64,000 bases of DNA. Source: Chitinilyticum litopenaei DSM 21440 (GTDB lineage Bacteria; Pseudomonadota; Gammaproteobacteria; Burkholderiales; Chitinibacteraceae). The notes below the pieces were generated by a model, which worked only from the letters and a program-made list of their open reading frames with translations, was not told the DNA's origin and made no database searches. The stretch spans positions 62,001-126,000 of the forward strand of contig NZ_ATZJ01000008.1 in the NCBI RefSeq assembly GCF_000428145.1. Reading direction: 5' to 3'. Both the position numbers and the translations under genes were made by a program. Below are positions 35,536 through 44,205 of this stretch, piece after piece. Every line of letters starts with the position of its first letter. Positions within the stretch are counted from its first letter, which is position 1.

Positions 35536-37827
35536 TCAGGCCTTGGCCGCTGTTTCCGGCGGAATCACGACTTCGCTGTAACCGCATTCCTTCTGCGGGC
35601 AGACTTTTTCCGTGCCGCGTCGCTTGGTGGTCTTCAGCGTCAGGATCGGCCAGTTGCACTTCGGACAAGGTTCGGCAATGGGCGGATTCCACGTCGCATA
35701 CTTGCAATCCGGATAGGTATTGCAAGAGTAGAACAGCTTGCCATAGCGGCTCTTGCGCTCGATCAGCGAACCCTTGTGGCATTCCGGACATTCCACGCCG
35801 GTATCCTTGGGCTTTTCCAGCGGCTCGATATGCTTGCACTTCGGATAGGCCGAACAGCCGATGAACTTGCCGTAACGACCGGTCTTGATGTGCAGCGCTG
35901 AGTCGCACTTCGGGCAGGTGCGGCCTTCGACCACTTCCGGCTCGAGCGGCGCCGATTCGGCGTCCTCACCCAGATTGCGCGTGTACGTGCATTCCGGGTA
36001 GCCGGTGCAGCTGATGAAACGGCCGCGCTTGCCGAGCTTGATGGCGAGTTTCTTGCCGCACTTGGGGCAGTCCTCGTCGATTTCCTCGTGCGTGACATCC
36101 TTGCGCGACAGGCTCTGCTTCTCTTCGATCTGCTGGTGGAATTTCTTCCAGAATTCGTCGAGCACCGGAATCCAGTCCAGCTTGCCGGTCGAGACATCAT
36201 CCAGCCGGTCTTCCAGCTTGGCCGTGAAGTTGTAGTCGACATACTGGGTGAAGTGATCGGTGAGGAACTTGTTGACCACTTCGCCGGTATCGGTGGGCGT
36301 GAAGCGCTTCTTGTCGAGGATGACGTATTCGCGATCCTTCAGCGTGGAAATGATCGAAGCGTAGGTGGACGGACGGCCGATGCCGAATTCTTCCAGCGCC
36401 TTGACCAGCGAGGCTTCCGAGTAGCGCGGCGGCGGCTGCGTGAAATGCTGCTCGCCGGACAGCTTGTCGACGGGCAGCTCGTCGCCTTCTTCCAGCGGTG
36501 GCAGGCGGGCTTCATCCTCGTCCTCGACGTCGTCGGCATCTTCCTGATAAACGGCAATGAAGCCGGGAAAGACCAGCGTCTGGCCGGAGGCACGGAACAT
36601 GGCTTCGTCGCCCACGGCAATGTCAACGCCAACGGTATCAAACTTGGCCGCGGCCATCTGGCAGGCCAGCGTGCGCTTCCAGATCATCTGGTAGAGCTTG
36701 AATTGTTCGGGCGACAGAAAGGCCTTGACCGAATCGGGAGTGCGGAAGATCGACGTCGGGCGGATCGCCTCGTGCGCTTCCTGGGCATTCTTGGCCTTGT
36801 TCTTGTAGGCGACCGGCTCTTTGGGCAGGTAATCCTTGTCGAAATGCTGGCCGATGTAGTCGCGGATCTCAACCAGCGCGTCATTGGCGAGCGCGACCGA
36901 GTCGGTACGCATATAGGTAATCAGACCGACAGTGCCACCACCAACATCGATACCCTCATAGAGTTGCTGGGCGGTACGCATGGTGCGGTCAGTGGTCATT
37001 CCCAGCTTGCGTACGGCCTCCTGCTGCAGCGTGGATGTGGTGAACGGCGCGGCGGCGCTGCGTGACTTCTTGCGCTTTTCGACCGATCTGACCTGGGCGG
37101 TCTTGCCCTGCAGGGCCGCCAGAATCTCTTCATGGCGGGCGGCATCGGGAATATCGAACTGCTCAAGCTTCCTGCCCTGCCATTGCGAGAGCTTGGCACC
37201 GAATTTCTGGCGCCCCTTGTGGGTATCCAGATGCAGCGTCCAGTATTCCTGGGTGACAAAGGCGCGGATTTCGATCTCGCGCTCGCAGATCAGGCGCAGG
37301 GCCGGGCTTTGCACGCGGCCGGCCGACAGGCCGGTACGCACCTTGCGCCACAATAGCGGCGACAGGTTGAAGCCAACCAGATAATCAAGCGCACTGCGCG
37401 CCTGCTGGGCATTGACCAGGTCATTGTCGATGTCGCGCGGGTTGGCAACCGCCGACAGCACGGCGGATTCGGTAATCTCGTGGAATACCACGCGCTTGAA
37501 GGTTTTTTCCGGCGCGACCAGTTTCTTGCCGCGCAGGATTTCCATGATGTGCCAGGAAATGGCTTCGCCTTCACGATCCGGGTCAGTTGCCAGATAAACG
37601 TGCTTGGCTTCCTTGACGGCGGCGCAGATGGCATCGACGTGCTTCTTGTTCTTGTCGATCACCTGATACTTCATCTTGAAGTCATTCTCGGTATCGACCG
37701 AGCCATCCTTGCGGACAAGACCGCGTACATGGCCATAAGACGCCAGAATCTGGAAATCCTTGCCCAGATACTTTTGCAGTGTTTTCGCTTTCGACGGCGA
37801 CTCAACGATCAGAAGATTGTCGGGCAT
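35536..37827 (-). CDS. topA: DNA topoisomerase I
   Basis: 763 residues. Type IA topoisomerase that relaxes negative supercoils. The TOPRIM domain (about 3-140) begins DNLLIVESPSKAKTLQKYLG and has the acidic triad DPDREGE. The catalytic tyrosine is Tyr305 in GLITYMRTDSVAL. Four C-terminal Cys4 zinc ribbons follow (CPKCGKK…CTGYPEC, CPKCDSA…CSAYPKC, CPECHKG…CNTYPDC, CPKCNWP…CPQKEC). The topA-smg-dprA order is common in beta- and gammaproteobacteria. It lies 57 bp after smg on the same strand. Confidence 0.98.
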   Translation of the reverse strand: MPDNLLIVESPSKAKTLQKYLGKDFQILASYGHVRGLVRKDGSVDTENDFKMKYQVIDKNKKHVDAICAAVKEAKHVYLATDPDREGEAISWHIMEILRGKKLVAPEKTFKRVVFHEITESAVLSAVANPRDIDNDLVNAQQARSALDYLVGFNLSPLLWRKVRTGLSAGRVQSPALRLICEREIEIRAFVTQEYWTLHLDTHKGRQKFGAKLSQWQGRKLEQFDIPDAARHEEILAALQGKTAQVRSVEKRKKSRSAAAPFTTSTLQQEAVRKLGMTTDRTMRTAQQLYEGIDVGGGTVGLITYMRTDSVALANDALVEIRDYIGQHFDKDYLPKEPVAYKNKAKNAQEAHEAIRPTSIFRTPDSVKAFLSPEQFKLYQMIWKRTLACQMAAAKFDTVGVDIAVGDEAMFRASGQTLVFPGFIAVYQEDADDVEDEDEARLPPLEEGDELPVDKLSGEQHFTQPPPRYSEASLVKALEEFGIGRPSTYASIISTLKDREYVILDKKRFTPTDTGEVVNKFLTDHFTQYVDYNFTAKLEDRLDDVSTGKLDWIPVLDEFWKKFHQQIEEKQSLSRKDVTHEEIDEDCPKCGKKLAIKLGKRGRFISCTGYPECTYTRNLGEDAESAPLEPEVVEGRTCPKCDSALHIKTGRYGKFIGCSAYPKCKHIEPLEKPKDTGVECPECHKGSLIERKSRYGKLFYSCNTYPDCKYATWNPPIAEPCPKCNWPILTLKTTKRRGTEKVCPQKECGYSEVVIPPETAAKA

Positions 37828-37884
37828 GGCTCCCCGGCTAACGGTGTGTGTTGGTTTACAGGCAGGAAATGACGTGGCTTGCCG

Positions 37885-38340
37885 TTATTGCAGCGTCTGC
37901 CCTTCCCGGCCGAACAGGATCTCTTCGACCCAAAGATTAGACAGTTGGTCCTGCTTGCGCCAGACCTGCATCAAGGCCAGCAGCTTCATGCGCTCCAGCG
38001 CGACCTCGCCTTCTGGCTCGCGCATTACCCGGTCAAGCAGTTGCTCGCGCTCGTCAAATGACAGCACGCCACTTTGCACGAGGGCAGCCAGAAAATGAAT
38101 GGACTCGGCACTCATGCGCTCCATCTCCTGCGGGTGCAGCGCCCGGGAGGCAATGCCGTACTGCAGACCACCAAGCGGGGTTGGCACCTGCTGCGAGGTC
38201 AGCTCACCCAGCCAGGCCAAGGCAGCCTGGATATCCTCGTCGGCAAAACCGGCCACATCCAGCTTGCGGGCGAGCGCCCCCAGGTCCGGCGTGTCTGCAT
38301 CGACATTTTCTTCAAACAAAAAAGCAAGTACGTCCAGCAT
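37885..38340 (-). CDS. smg: Smg family protein (DUF494)
   Basis: 151 residues, typical family length, starting MLDVLAFLFEENVDADT as in other Smg proteins. Smg has no established biochemical role; it is almost always found next to dprA and topA. Its ATG at 38340 directly follows the dprA stop at 38341-38343, with no spacer, so the pair is almost certainly co-translated. Confidence 0.92.
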   Translation of the reverse strand: MLDVLAFLFEENVDADTPDLGALARKLDVAGFADEDIQAALAWLGELTSQQVPTPLGGLQYGIASRALHPQEMERMSAESIHFLAALVQSGVLSFDEREQLLDRVMREPEGEVALERMKLLALMQVWRKQDQLSNLWVEEILFGREGQTLQ

Positions 38341-39471
38341 TCACATTACCCTGTCATTGGCGACGCGCTGATAACGGCCGCCCGGAAGCACAAGGACGGC
38401 GCCCTGCAATTCCAAACCGAGCAGAATCTCGCACAGGCGGCCGTGAGTCAAGCCCGAACGCAAGGCCAGCGTATCCAGATCGACCGGATCCCAGCCCAGT
38501 TGCTGCAGCAATACTGCGTCTTGTGCATCTTCGTTCGGCACCGGCGTTCCGGACTGGACCTTGCCTGCCGGCCCGATCACCGCTTGCGGTCTGACCGGCC
38601 AGGCCAGCTCGTCACTGATGTCATTCACCGAATCGACCAGCTTGGCGCCCTGCTTGATCAGCCAGTGACAGCCCTTGGCCAGCGGCGAATGGATTGAGCC
38701 CGGAATCGCGAAAACTTCGCGCCCCAGGTCAGCCGCCTGCTTGGCGGTAATGAGCGAGCCGCTGCCCTCGGTGGCCTCGACCACCAGACAGCCTTGCCCC
38801 AGAGCGGCGATCAGGCGGTTGCGCATCGGAAAATGCTCGGCCTTGGGCGGCGCACCAAGCGGCAGCTCGGAAAGCAACAGACCCGTTTCGGCGACCCGGT
38901 GCGCCAGATCCCGATTGGCCGCAGGATAAACCCGATCAAGGCCGGTTCCGACGATCGCGACGGTGAGACCGCCCGCCTGCAGGGCGCCCGCATGCGCCGC
39001 CGCATCGATGCCAGCCGCCAGGCCACTGATGATCACCGCACCGCGGCCCGCCAGCTCGGCGGCAAAATCATGTGCATGATTCACGCCCTGTGGCGTCGGA
39101 TTGCGACTGCCGACAATGGCCAGACCAAAATGCAGCAAGGTCTCCGGATTGCCCTTGGCGAACAAGAGCACGGGGGGATCGGGCAAATCCAGGAGAGCGC
39201 GCGGATAAGCCGGCTCACCCAGCGTCAGCAGGCTATGGCCGGGGTCTTCCAGCCAGCGCAAGGCCGCAGCGACGTCGGGCTGCTCGTGATCCGGATCGAA
39301 AAACGCACGGGCCTGCGCCAGCGCATCGGGGCGAACCAGCTCCGGCAGAAGCTTGTCCGCCAGCGGGTGAATCTGTGGCGCCCCACCGGCAAGCTGCAGG
39401 AGCCGCAAACGACGACGCGTGGTCAGACCAGGCGCCAGCGCCAGTCGCAACCACGCGTCGTGTTCGGACAA
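38341..39471 (-). CDS. dprA: DNA-processing protein DprA
   Basis: 376 residues. It loads RecA onto incoming single-stranded DNA during natural transformation. The Rossmann domain shows IVGSRNPTPQGV, SGLAAGIDAAAHAGAL, VGTGLDRVYPAANR and the MRNRLIAALG motif. A C-terminal winged helix (about 310-376) is also present. Its presence fits natural competence, which chitin induces in some chitinolytic bacteria such as Vibrio; a link here is only inference. Translation probably begins at TTG 39471, 10 bp after the LysM gene's stop. Confidence 0.95.
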   Translation of the reverse strand: MSEHDAWLRLALAPGLTTRRRLRLLQLAGGAPQIHPLADKLLPELVRPDALAQARAFFDPDHEQPDVAAALRWLEDPGHSLLTLGEPAYPRALLDLPDPPVLLFAKGNPETLLHFGLAIVGSRNPTPQGVNHAHDFAAELAGRGAVIISGLAAGIDAAAHAGALQAGGLTVAIVGTGLDRVYPAANRDLAHRVAETGLLLSELPLGAPPKAEHFPMRNRLIAALGQGCLVVEATEGSGSLITAKQAADLGREVFAIPGSIHSPLAKGCHWLIKQGAKLVDSVNDISDELAWPVRPQAVIGPAGKVQSGTPVPNEDAQDAVLLQQLGWDPVDLDTLALRSGLTHGRLCEILLGLELQGAVLVLPGGRYQRVANDRVM

Positions 39472-39481
39472 GACGGCAACC

Positions 39482-40540
39482 TTATTCGCTGCTGGCCGGC
39501 TCCGCCTTCAGCAAGTCACCGTAAGTAACCGCATCGGTGCTGTCGAGCACCAGACCATAAGACAGGGTGGGGAAGACCCGATATACGAATACAGCGCCAT
39601 TGCGCACCGGCGGGGTCATGCGGTCGGCTTCTTCCTTGCTTTCCTTCTTGATCAGCTTGCCGGGCTTGTAGGCGAACAGCACGGTACCCAGATCAATACC
39701 ATCGGCTGCACCGCGATTCACCACCACGGTTGACAGGGACCCCACATGGCGCGCACCGGAATAGGACGACAGGACCTTGGCTTCGATGGCCTGCTCCGGC
39801 AGGTGCGGCACGAAATTGATGAAGGGTTTTTCCGGAGCACGGACCAGTCGGGCGCCGACCGGAATTTCGCGAACGGCCTTGGTGACTTTCAGCGTGGTCA
39901 CTTCGCCCTCGGCGGTAACGATGGCGTCGCCCAGGTAAGCCAGCTCCAGACCGATCTTCTTTTCCTTGTTGTCCGGGTCAAGGATGGAGGCCCGGTTGAT
40001 CACCACCTGCCAGGTTTCCCCTTCCTTGCCGGCCATGTCGACGGCGTAGATCGTGTCGCCGGTACCGAAAACCACCCGGTTTTCCAGACCGGCGCCAATG
40101 CGGGCAGCCGTCTTGTAGTCGGCTTCCGCCATGACCAGCGGCTTGTCGAGGAAAGGATCGATTGCCGAAGCGGGAATACTCGGAATCGCCATACCCTGCA
40201 GGGGCGATGAGCGCACCGTCGGCGACAGCTTGACCGAACGGCCGGACACCTTCTCGTTCTTCAGCAGGCGCAGGCGAGGCTGGGCGCCGGAGCGGTCGAG
40301 CAGGATGACGTCACCCGGGTAAATCCAGTGCGGGTTTTTGATTTCTTCCTTGTTCATCTGCCAGATTTCCGGCCAGCGCCAGGGCTGGCTCAGGAATTTG
40401 CCGGAGATGCCCCACAGGGTGTCGCCCTTGACGACGACGTAACGATCCGGCGCATCCTTGGCGAGCTGCAAGGTATCGGCATTGGCTACGCCGGCCAATG
40501 AACCAAGCGACAGAAGAAGCGATATAATTGTTTTACGCAT
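39482..40540 (-). CDS. Periplasmic LysM-domain protein
   Basis: 352 residues. Signal peptide about 1-21 (…GVANA). One LysM module (about 34-85, YVVVKGDTLWGISGKFL…HWIYPGDVILL) should bind peptidoglycan. The remaining 260 residues are a conserved partner region found with LysM upstream of dprA in many betaproteobacteria. It is divergent from def over 168 bp. The function is unknown beyond probable cell-wall binding. Confidence 0.9.
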   Translation of the reverse strand: MRKTIISLLLSLGSLAGVANADTLQLAKDAPDRYVVVKGDTLWGISGKFLSQPWRWPEIWQMNKEEIKNPHWIYPGDVILLDRSGAQPRLRLLKNEKVSGRSVKLSPTVRSSPLQGMAIPSIPASAIDPFLDKPLVMAEADYKTAARIGAGLENRVVFGTGDTIYAVDMAGKEGETWQVVINRASILDPDNKEKKIGLELAYLGDAIVTAEGEVTTLKVTKAVREIPVGARLVRAPEKPFINFVPHLPEQAIEAKVLSSYSGARHVGSLSTVVVNRGAADGIDLGTVLFAYKPGKLIKKESKEEADRMTPPVRNGAVFVYRVFPTLSYGLVLDSTDAVTYGDLLKAEPASSE

Positions 40541-40708
40541 GCTGGTATGCCCATTCCTTGCCAGTTTGATTGCCCATACCTTCCCAAAGGTAGACCAAGC
40601 CGGCGACAATTGCGAAAGCCTTGCGGCGAATGCCAGTGCAATCACGCCGCAAAGCCTATCGCCAGATTTCCTGATTCTGCATAGAAACTTTTTTCCCCGC
40701 AAGAAAAT

Positions 40709-41212
40709 ATGGCCATCCTGAACATTTTGCACTACCCCGACGAACGGTTGCACACGGTTGCCAAGCCGGTGACGGTTTTTGACGCTGCCCTGCAAAAGCA
40801 GATCGACGACATGGCCGAGACCATGTACGCCGCGCCCGGCATTGGCCTTGCGGCCACGCAGGTCAATTATCACTACCGCCTGATTGTGATCGACCTTTCC
40901 GAAAGCCGCGATCAGCTGCTGGTGCTGATCAATCCGGAGTTCCTCGAAAAGGACGGCATCACCACCTACGAGGAAGGCTGCCTGTCCGTGCCCGGCATCT
41001 ATGAAGAAGTCGAGCGCGCCGAGCGGGTGAAGATTCGCGCACTGGATCGCCACGGCCAGCCTTTCGAGCTGGACGCCGACGGCCTGCTGGCGATCTGCAT
41101 CCAGCACGAAATCGACCATCTGGACGGCAAGGTCTTCGTTGAAAAGCTCTCGCGTCTGAAACTGAACCGCATTATCCAGAAGCTGAAGAAAAACCAGCGC
41201 AAGACGCTGTGA
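40709..41212 (+). CDS. def: Peptide deformylase
   Basis: 167 residues. It removes the formyl group from new proteins' N-terminal methionine. All three family motifs are present: GIGLAATQV, EEGCLSVPG (metal-ligand Cys) and QHEIDHLDG (two His ligands and catalytic Glu). It is the first gene of the def-fmt-rsmB cluster, which continues 119 bp later with fmt. A purine-rich AAGAAAA precedes ATG 40709. Confidence 0.98.
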   Translation: MAILNILHYPDERLHTVAKPVTVFDAALQKQIDDMAETMYAAPGIGLAATQVNYHYRLIVIDLSESRDQLLVLINPEFLEKDGITTYEEGCLSVPGIYEEVERAERVKIRALDRHGQPFELDADGLLAICIQHEIDHLDGKVFVEKLSRLKLNRIIQKLKKNQRKTL

Positions 41213-41250
41213 GGCGTAAGGCGCGAGGCGGCAGAACCATATCCAACACC

Positions 41251-41299
41251 GGGTATCGTTACACAGCCTTTTCCGTATAAGGGCTGCAGCCCCATACCC
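41251..41299. repeat. 49-bp palindrome, copy K
   Basis: It starts GGGTAT and ends ATACCC. A15 and the inner CAGCC / GGGCTG arms are present. It splits def from fmt within an otherwise conserved gene cluster, 33 bp before the fmt start. Confidence 0.85.
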
Positions 41300-41331
41300 A
41301 AAAAGAAGCACTTGACCGGATTGATTGAAAA

Positions 41332-42255
41332 ATGAAAGTTGTCTTTGCCGGTACGCCGGATTTCGCCGCGAGCGCGCTGGCGGCGCTGCACGAAGCCGGC
41401 CACGAGATTGTCCAGGTGCTGACCCAGCCCGATCGCCCTTCCGGGCGCGGCATGAAGCTCACCCCCTCGCCGGTCAAGGCGCTGGCCGTACAGCTCGGCC
41501 TGCCGGTCTATCAGCCAGAGCGCCTGCGCACACCGGAACAGCAGGCGCCCCTGGCGAGCTGCGACGTGATGGTCGTTGCGGCCTACGGCATCATCCTGCC
41601 GCAAGCGGTGCTGGATCTGCCGCGCCTGGGCTGCCTGAATATCCACGCCTCGCTGCTGCCGCGCTGGCGCGGTGCGGCGCCGATCCAGCGCGCCATTCTG
41701 GCCGGTGATGCAGAAACCGGCATCACCATCATGCAGATGGATGCCGGCCTCGATACCGGCGACATGCTCTCGCGCCATGTCACCCCCATCCTGCCCGACG
41801 ATACGGCCGTCAGCCTGCACGACAAGCTGGCCAGCCAGGGCGCGACGGCGATCGTCGCCGCACTGGCCGACCTGCCGGCCCTGCAGGCGGTGCGCCAGCC
41901 ACAACCCGAGGCCGGCGTCACCTACGCGGAAAAGCTCAGCAAGGACGAAGCGCGCATCGACTGGCGCCGTCCGGCGGCCGAGCTGGACCGCATGATTCGC
42001 GCCTTCAACCCCTTCCCCTCCGCGCAGACCACGCTCGAGGGCGCGGCACTGAAGCTCTGGCGTGCCAGCCCGGAAGCCGCCAGCGGCGCGCCCGGCGAAA
42101 TCCTCGCGACCGAGCGCAGCGGCATCCTGATTGCCTGCGGCGACGGTGCCCTGCGGGTGACCGAGCTGCAAAAGGCCGGTGGCAAGCGCCTTGATGCTGC
42201 AGCCTTTCTGGCCGGCAACAGCCTGGCCTGTGGCCAGCGCCTCGGCGCGGACTGA
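41332..42255 (+). CDS. fmt: Methionyl-tRNA formyltransferase
   Basis: 307 residues. It formylates initiator Met-tRNA using 10-formyltetrahydrofolate. N-terminal catalytic domain with FAGTPDFA, the folate-site NIHASLLPRWRGAAPIQRAI (Asn-His catalytic pair) and the later DTGDML. C-terminal OB-like domain begins near residue 205. Functionally paired with def just upstream. Confidence 0.98.
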   Translation: MKVVFAGTPDFAASALAALHEAGHEIVQVLTQPDRPSGRGMKLTPSPVKALAVQLGLPVYQPERLRTPEQQAPLASCDVMVVAAYGIILPQAVLDLPRLGCLNIHASLLPRWRGAAPIQRAILAGDAETGITIMQMDAGLDTGDMLSRHVTPILPDDTAVSLHDKLASQGATAIVAALADLPALQAVRQPQPEAGVTYAEKLSKDEARIDWRRPAAELDRMIRAFNPFPSAQTTLEGAALKLWRASPEAASGAPGEILATERSGILIACGDGALRVTELQKAGGKRLDAAAFLAGNSLACGQRLGAD

Positions 42256-42295
42256 GCCACGTCCCTGCCAGGCCAAGCCACCCATAAACCCCAAC

Positions 42296-42344
42296 CCCTA
42301 TCCGCCTGTAGCTCATTAACCAATTCGGCCGCAGGCGGATACCC
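42296..42344. repeat. 49-bp palindrome, copy L (CCCTAT variant, strongly paired)
   Basis: It starts CCCTAT and ends ATACCC. Positions 7-13 (CCGCCTG) pair perfectly with 37-43 (CAGGCGG), quite different bases from copy D at the same positions. It ends 9 bp before the rsmB start codon, in the ribosome-binding region. Confidence 0.88.
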
Positions 42345-42353
42345 GGATCAATC

Positions 42354-43637
42354 ATGTTCCTCACGCAAAAGCTCGCCAGCCAGACCCTGCACGCCGTGCT
42401 CGGCGGCCAGAATCTCACCGACGCCTTGCAGCAGCTCTGGCGACGCCATCCGCAACTGAGCCCGCAACAGCGTGGCGCGATCCAGGATGCCTGCTACGGC
42501 ACGCTGCGCCAGCTCGGGCTATGGCGCGCGGTATTGCGGCAACTGCTGAAAGCGCCGCTGAGCGAGCCGGAAATCGAAACCCTGCTGCTGGTGGCCCTGC
42601 AGCAGCTGGCGGCCGGCCGTGCGGCCAGCTATGCGATTGTCGACCATGCCGTCCAGGTCGCCGCCAAAACCGGCAGCGGGCGCGCCAAGGGGCTGGTCAA
42701 CGCAGTGCTGCGCAATTTCCTGCGCCAGCAGGACACCCTGCTGAACCAGGCGGCCGAACAGGCCGAAGGACGCTGGAATCATCCGCGCTGGTGGCAGGAC
42801 GCCATGCGCCGCGCCTGGCCCGACGACTGGGAGGCCGTGCTCACCGCCAACAACAGCCACCCGCCGATGACCCTGCGCGTCAACCGCCGGCACGGCACGC
42901 CCGCCGCTTACCAGGCCCTGCTGACTGAGGCCGGCATTGCCGCCCGCCCGCTGGGCCAGGCGGCGCTGCAACTGGACAAGGCCGTGGGTGTCGAGCACTT
43001 GCCGCGTTTTGCCGAGGGCTGGGTGTCGGTACAGGATTACGGCGCGCAGCTCGCCGCCGAATTGCTGGATGTGCGCGATGGCCAGCGCGTGCTCGATGCC
43101 TGCGCGGCGCCGGGCGGCAAGACCGGCCATATTCTGGAGCTGGCCGATGTGCAGCTCACCGCGATCGACAACAACGCCGAGCGCCTGGCGCGCGTGGCCG
43201 ACAATCTCGGCCGCCTGCAGCTCACGGCCACCCTGCGCTGCGGCGATGCCGGCCAGCCGGAAGGCTGGTGGGATGGCCAGCCCTTTGACCGCATCCTCGC
43301 CGACGTCCCCTGTTCGGCCTCGGGCGTCACCCGCCGCCACCCCGACATCAAATGGCTGCGCCGCCCCGAGGATTTCGCCAGCTTTGCCCGCCAGCAGGCC
43401 GCCATGCTGGATGCGCTGTGGCCGCTTCTGGCTGTCGGCGGGAAACTGCTGTACGCTACGTGCTCCGTTTTTCCGGCGGAAAACAGCGAGTCCGCAGCCG
43501 CATTTGCCGCGCGTCATCCGGACGCCCGCCGCCTGCCGCTGCCCGACAGCCTGCCTGCCGCCGGCCAGTTACTGCCCTCCCCGGAGCATGATGGGTTTTA
43601 TTACGCGCTTTTCAGCAAGGATGCTGCGTCCGCCTAG
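42354..43637 (+). CDS. rsmB: 16S rRNA m5C967 methyltransferase RsmB
   Basis: 427 residues. An N-terminal NusB-like RNA-binding domain (about 1-135) is followed by a NOL1/NOP2/Sun methyltransferase domain. It has the SAM motif LDACAAPGGKTGHILE and two catalytic cysteines in DVPCSASGVTRRHPDIKW and LLYATCSVFPAEN. It methylates C967 of 16S rRNA. The stop overlaps the start of the next gene. It belongs to the def-fmt-rsmB cluster. Confidence 0.97.
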   Translation: MFLTQKLASQTLHAVLGGQNLTDALQQLWRRHPQLSPQQRGAIQDACYGTLRQLGLWRAVLRQLLKAPLSEPEIETLLLVALQQLAAGRAASYAIVDHAVQVAAKTGSGRAKGLVNAVLRNFLRQQDTLLNQAAEQAEGRWNHPRWWQDAMRRAWPDDWEAVLTANNSHPPMTLRVNRRHGTPAAYQALLTEAGIAARPLGQAALQLDKAVGVEHLPRFAEGWVSVQDYGAQLAAELLDVRDGQRVLDACAAPGGKTGHILELADVQLTAIDNNAERLARVADNLGRLQLTATLRCGDAGQPEGWWDGQPFDRILADVPCSASGVTRRHPDIKWLRRPEDFASFARQQAAMLDALWPLLAVGGKLLYATCSVFPAENSESAAAFAARHPDARRLPLPDSLPAAGQLLPSPEHDGFYYALFSKDAASA

Positions 43638-44205
43638 GCTCAGACTGGCGCTGTGCGCGCTGCTGCTGAGCCTGGCCGCGCTGGCGGGCGACATCCAGCC
43701 ACTGAAAACCGAGGCGGAGCTTGGCAACGGTCAGGTGCAACTCACCGCGCGCTTCGCGATCACGCTCAGCCCGGCCACCGAGCAGGCGCTGCAAAATGGC
43801 AGCAGCCTGCCCTTCACCTTTGAATTCCAGCTCAGAAAGCCGCGGCTGGCGGCCTGGTATCACCAGACCAAGAACGGCTTTGGCGCGATTGCCAGCAGCA
43901 CTCACAGGCTGAGCTTCCACCCGCTGACCCGCCAGTACCGCGTGACCACCAACGGCATTGCCCGCAACTTCGCCAGCCTGGAGGAAGCCCTGCTGGCCGC
44001 CGGCACCATCGGCGGCTGGACCGTACTGAGCGACAGCAGCGCCGCCAGTGATGTCGCCGATTTTTCCGGCAAGGTACGCCTCTTTCTGGATGTGGCGCTG
44101 ATGCCCAAACCCATGCAGATCAGCGCGCTGGGCAACAGCGACTGGCGGCTGGACTCGGGCTGGCACGAACTGCAGGCCGTCGCCCTGCCGGGAGCCGCGC
44201 CATGA
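43621..44205 (+). CDS. Secreted DUF4390 family protein
   Basis: 194 residues. Residues 1-20 form a signal peptide (MLRPPRLRLALCALLLSLAALA), so the protein is likely periplasmic. The rest matches DUF4390, a family without known function found between rsmB and ntrY in betaproteobacteria. The start could be 43591, which has GGAG five bases upstream but a longer, less typical leader. It overlaps rsmB at its 5' end and ntrY at its 3' end (ATGA), so it is translationally coupled to both. Confidence 0.88.
   Translation: MLRPPRLRLALCALLLSLAALAGDIQPLKTEAELGNGQVQLTARFAITLSPATEQALQNGSSLPFTFEFQLRKPRLAAWYHQTKNGFGAIASSTHRLSFHPLTRQYRVTTNGIARNFASLEEALLAAGTIGGWTVLSDSSAASDVADFSGKVRLFLDVALMPKPMQISALGNSDWRLDSGWHELQAVALPGAAP

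Noticed and set aside
40553..40580. GGTATGCCC…GGGCATACC-like arms between the LysM gene and def
   Set aside because: Spacing is far below 49 bp and the inner motif is absent; kept out of the palindrome family.
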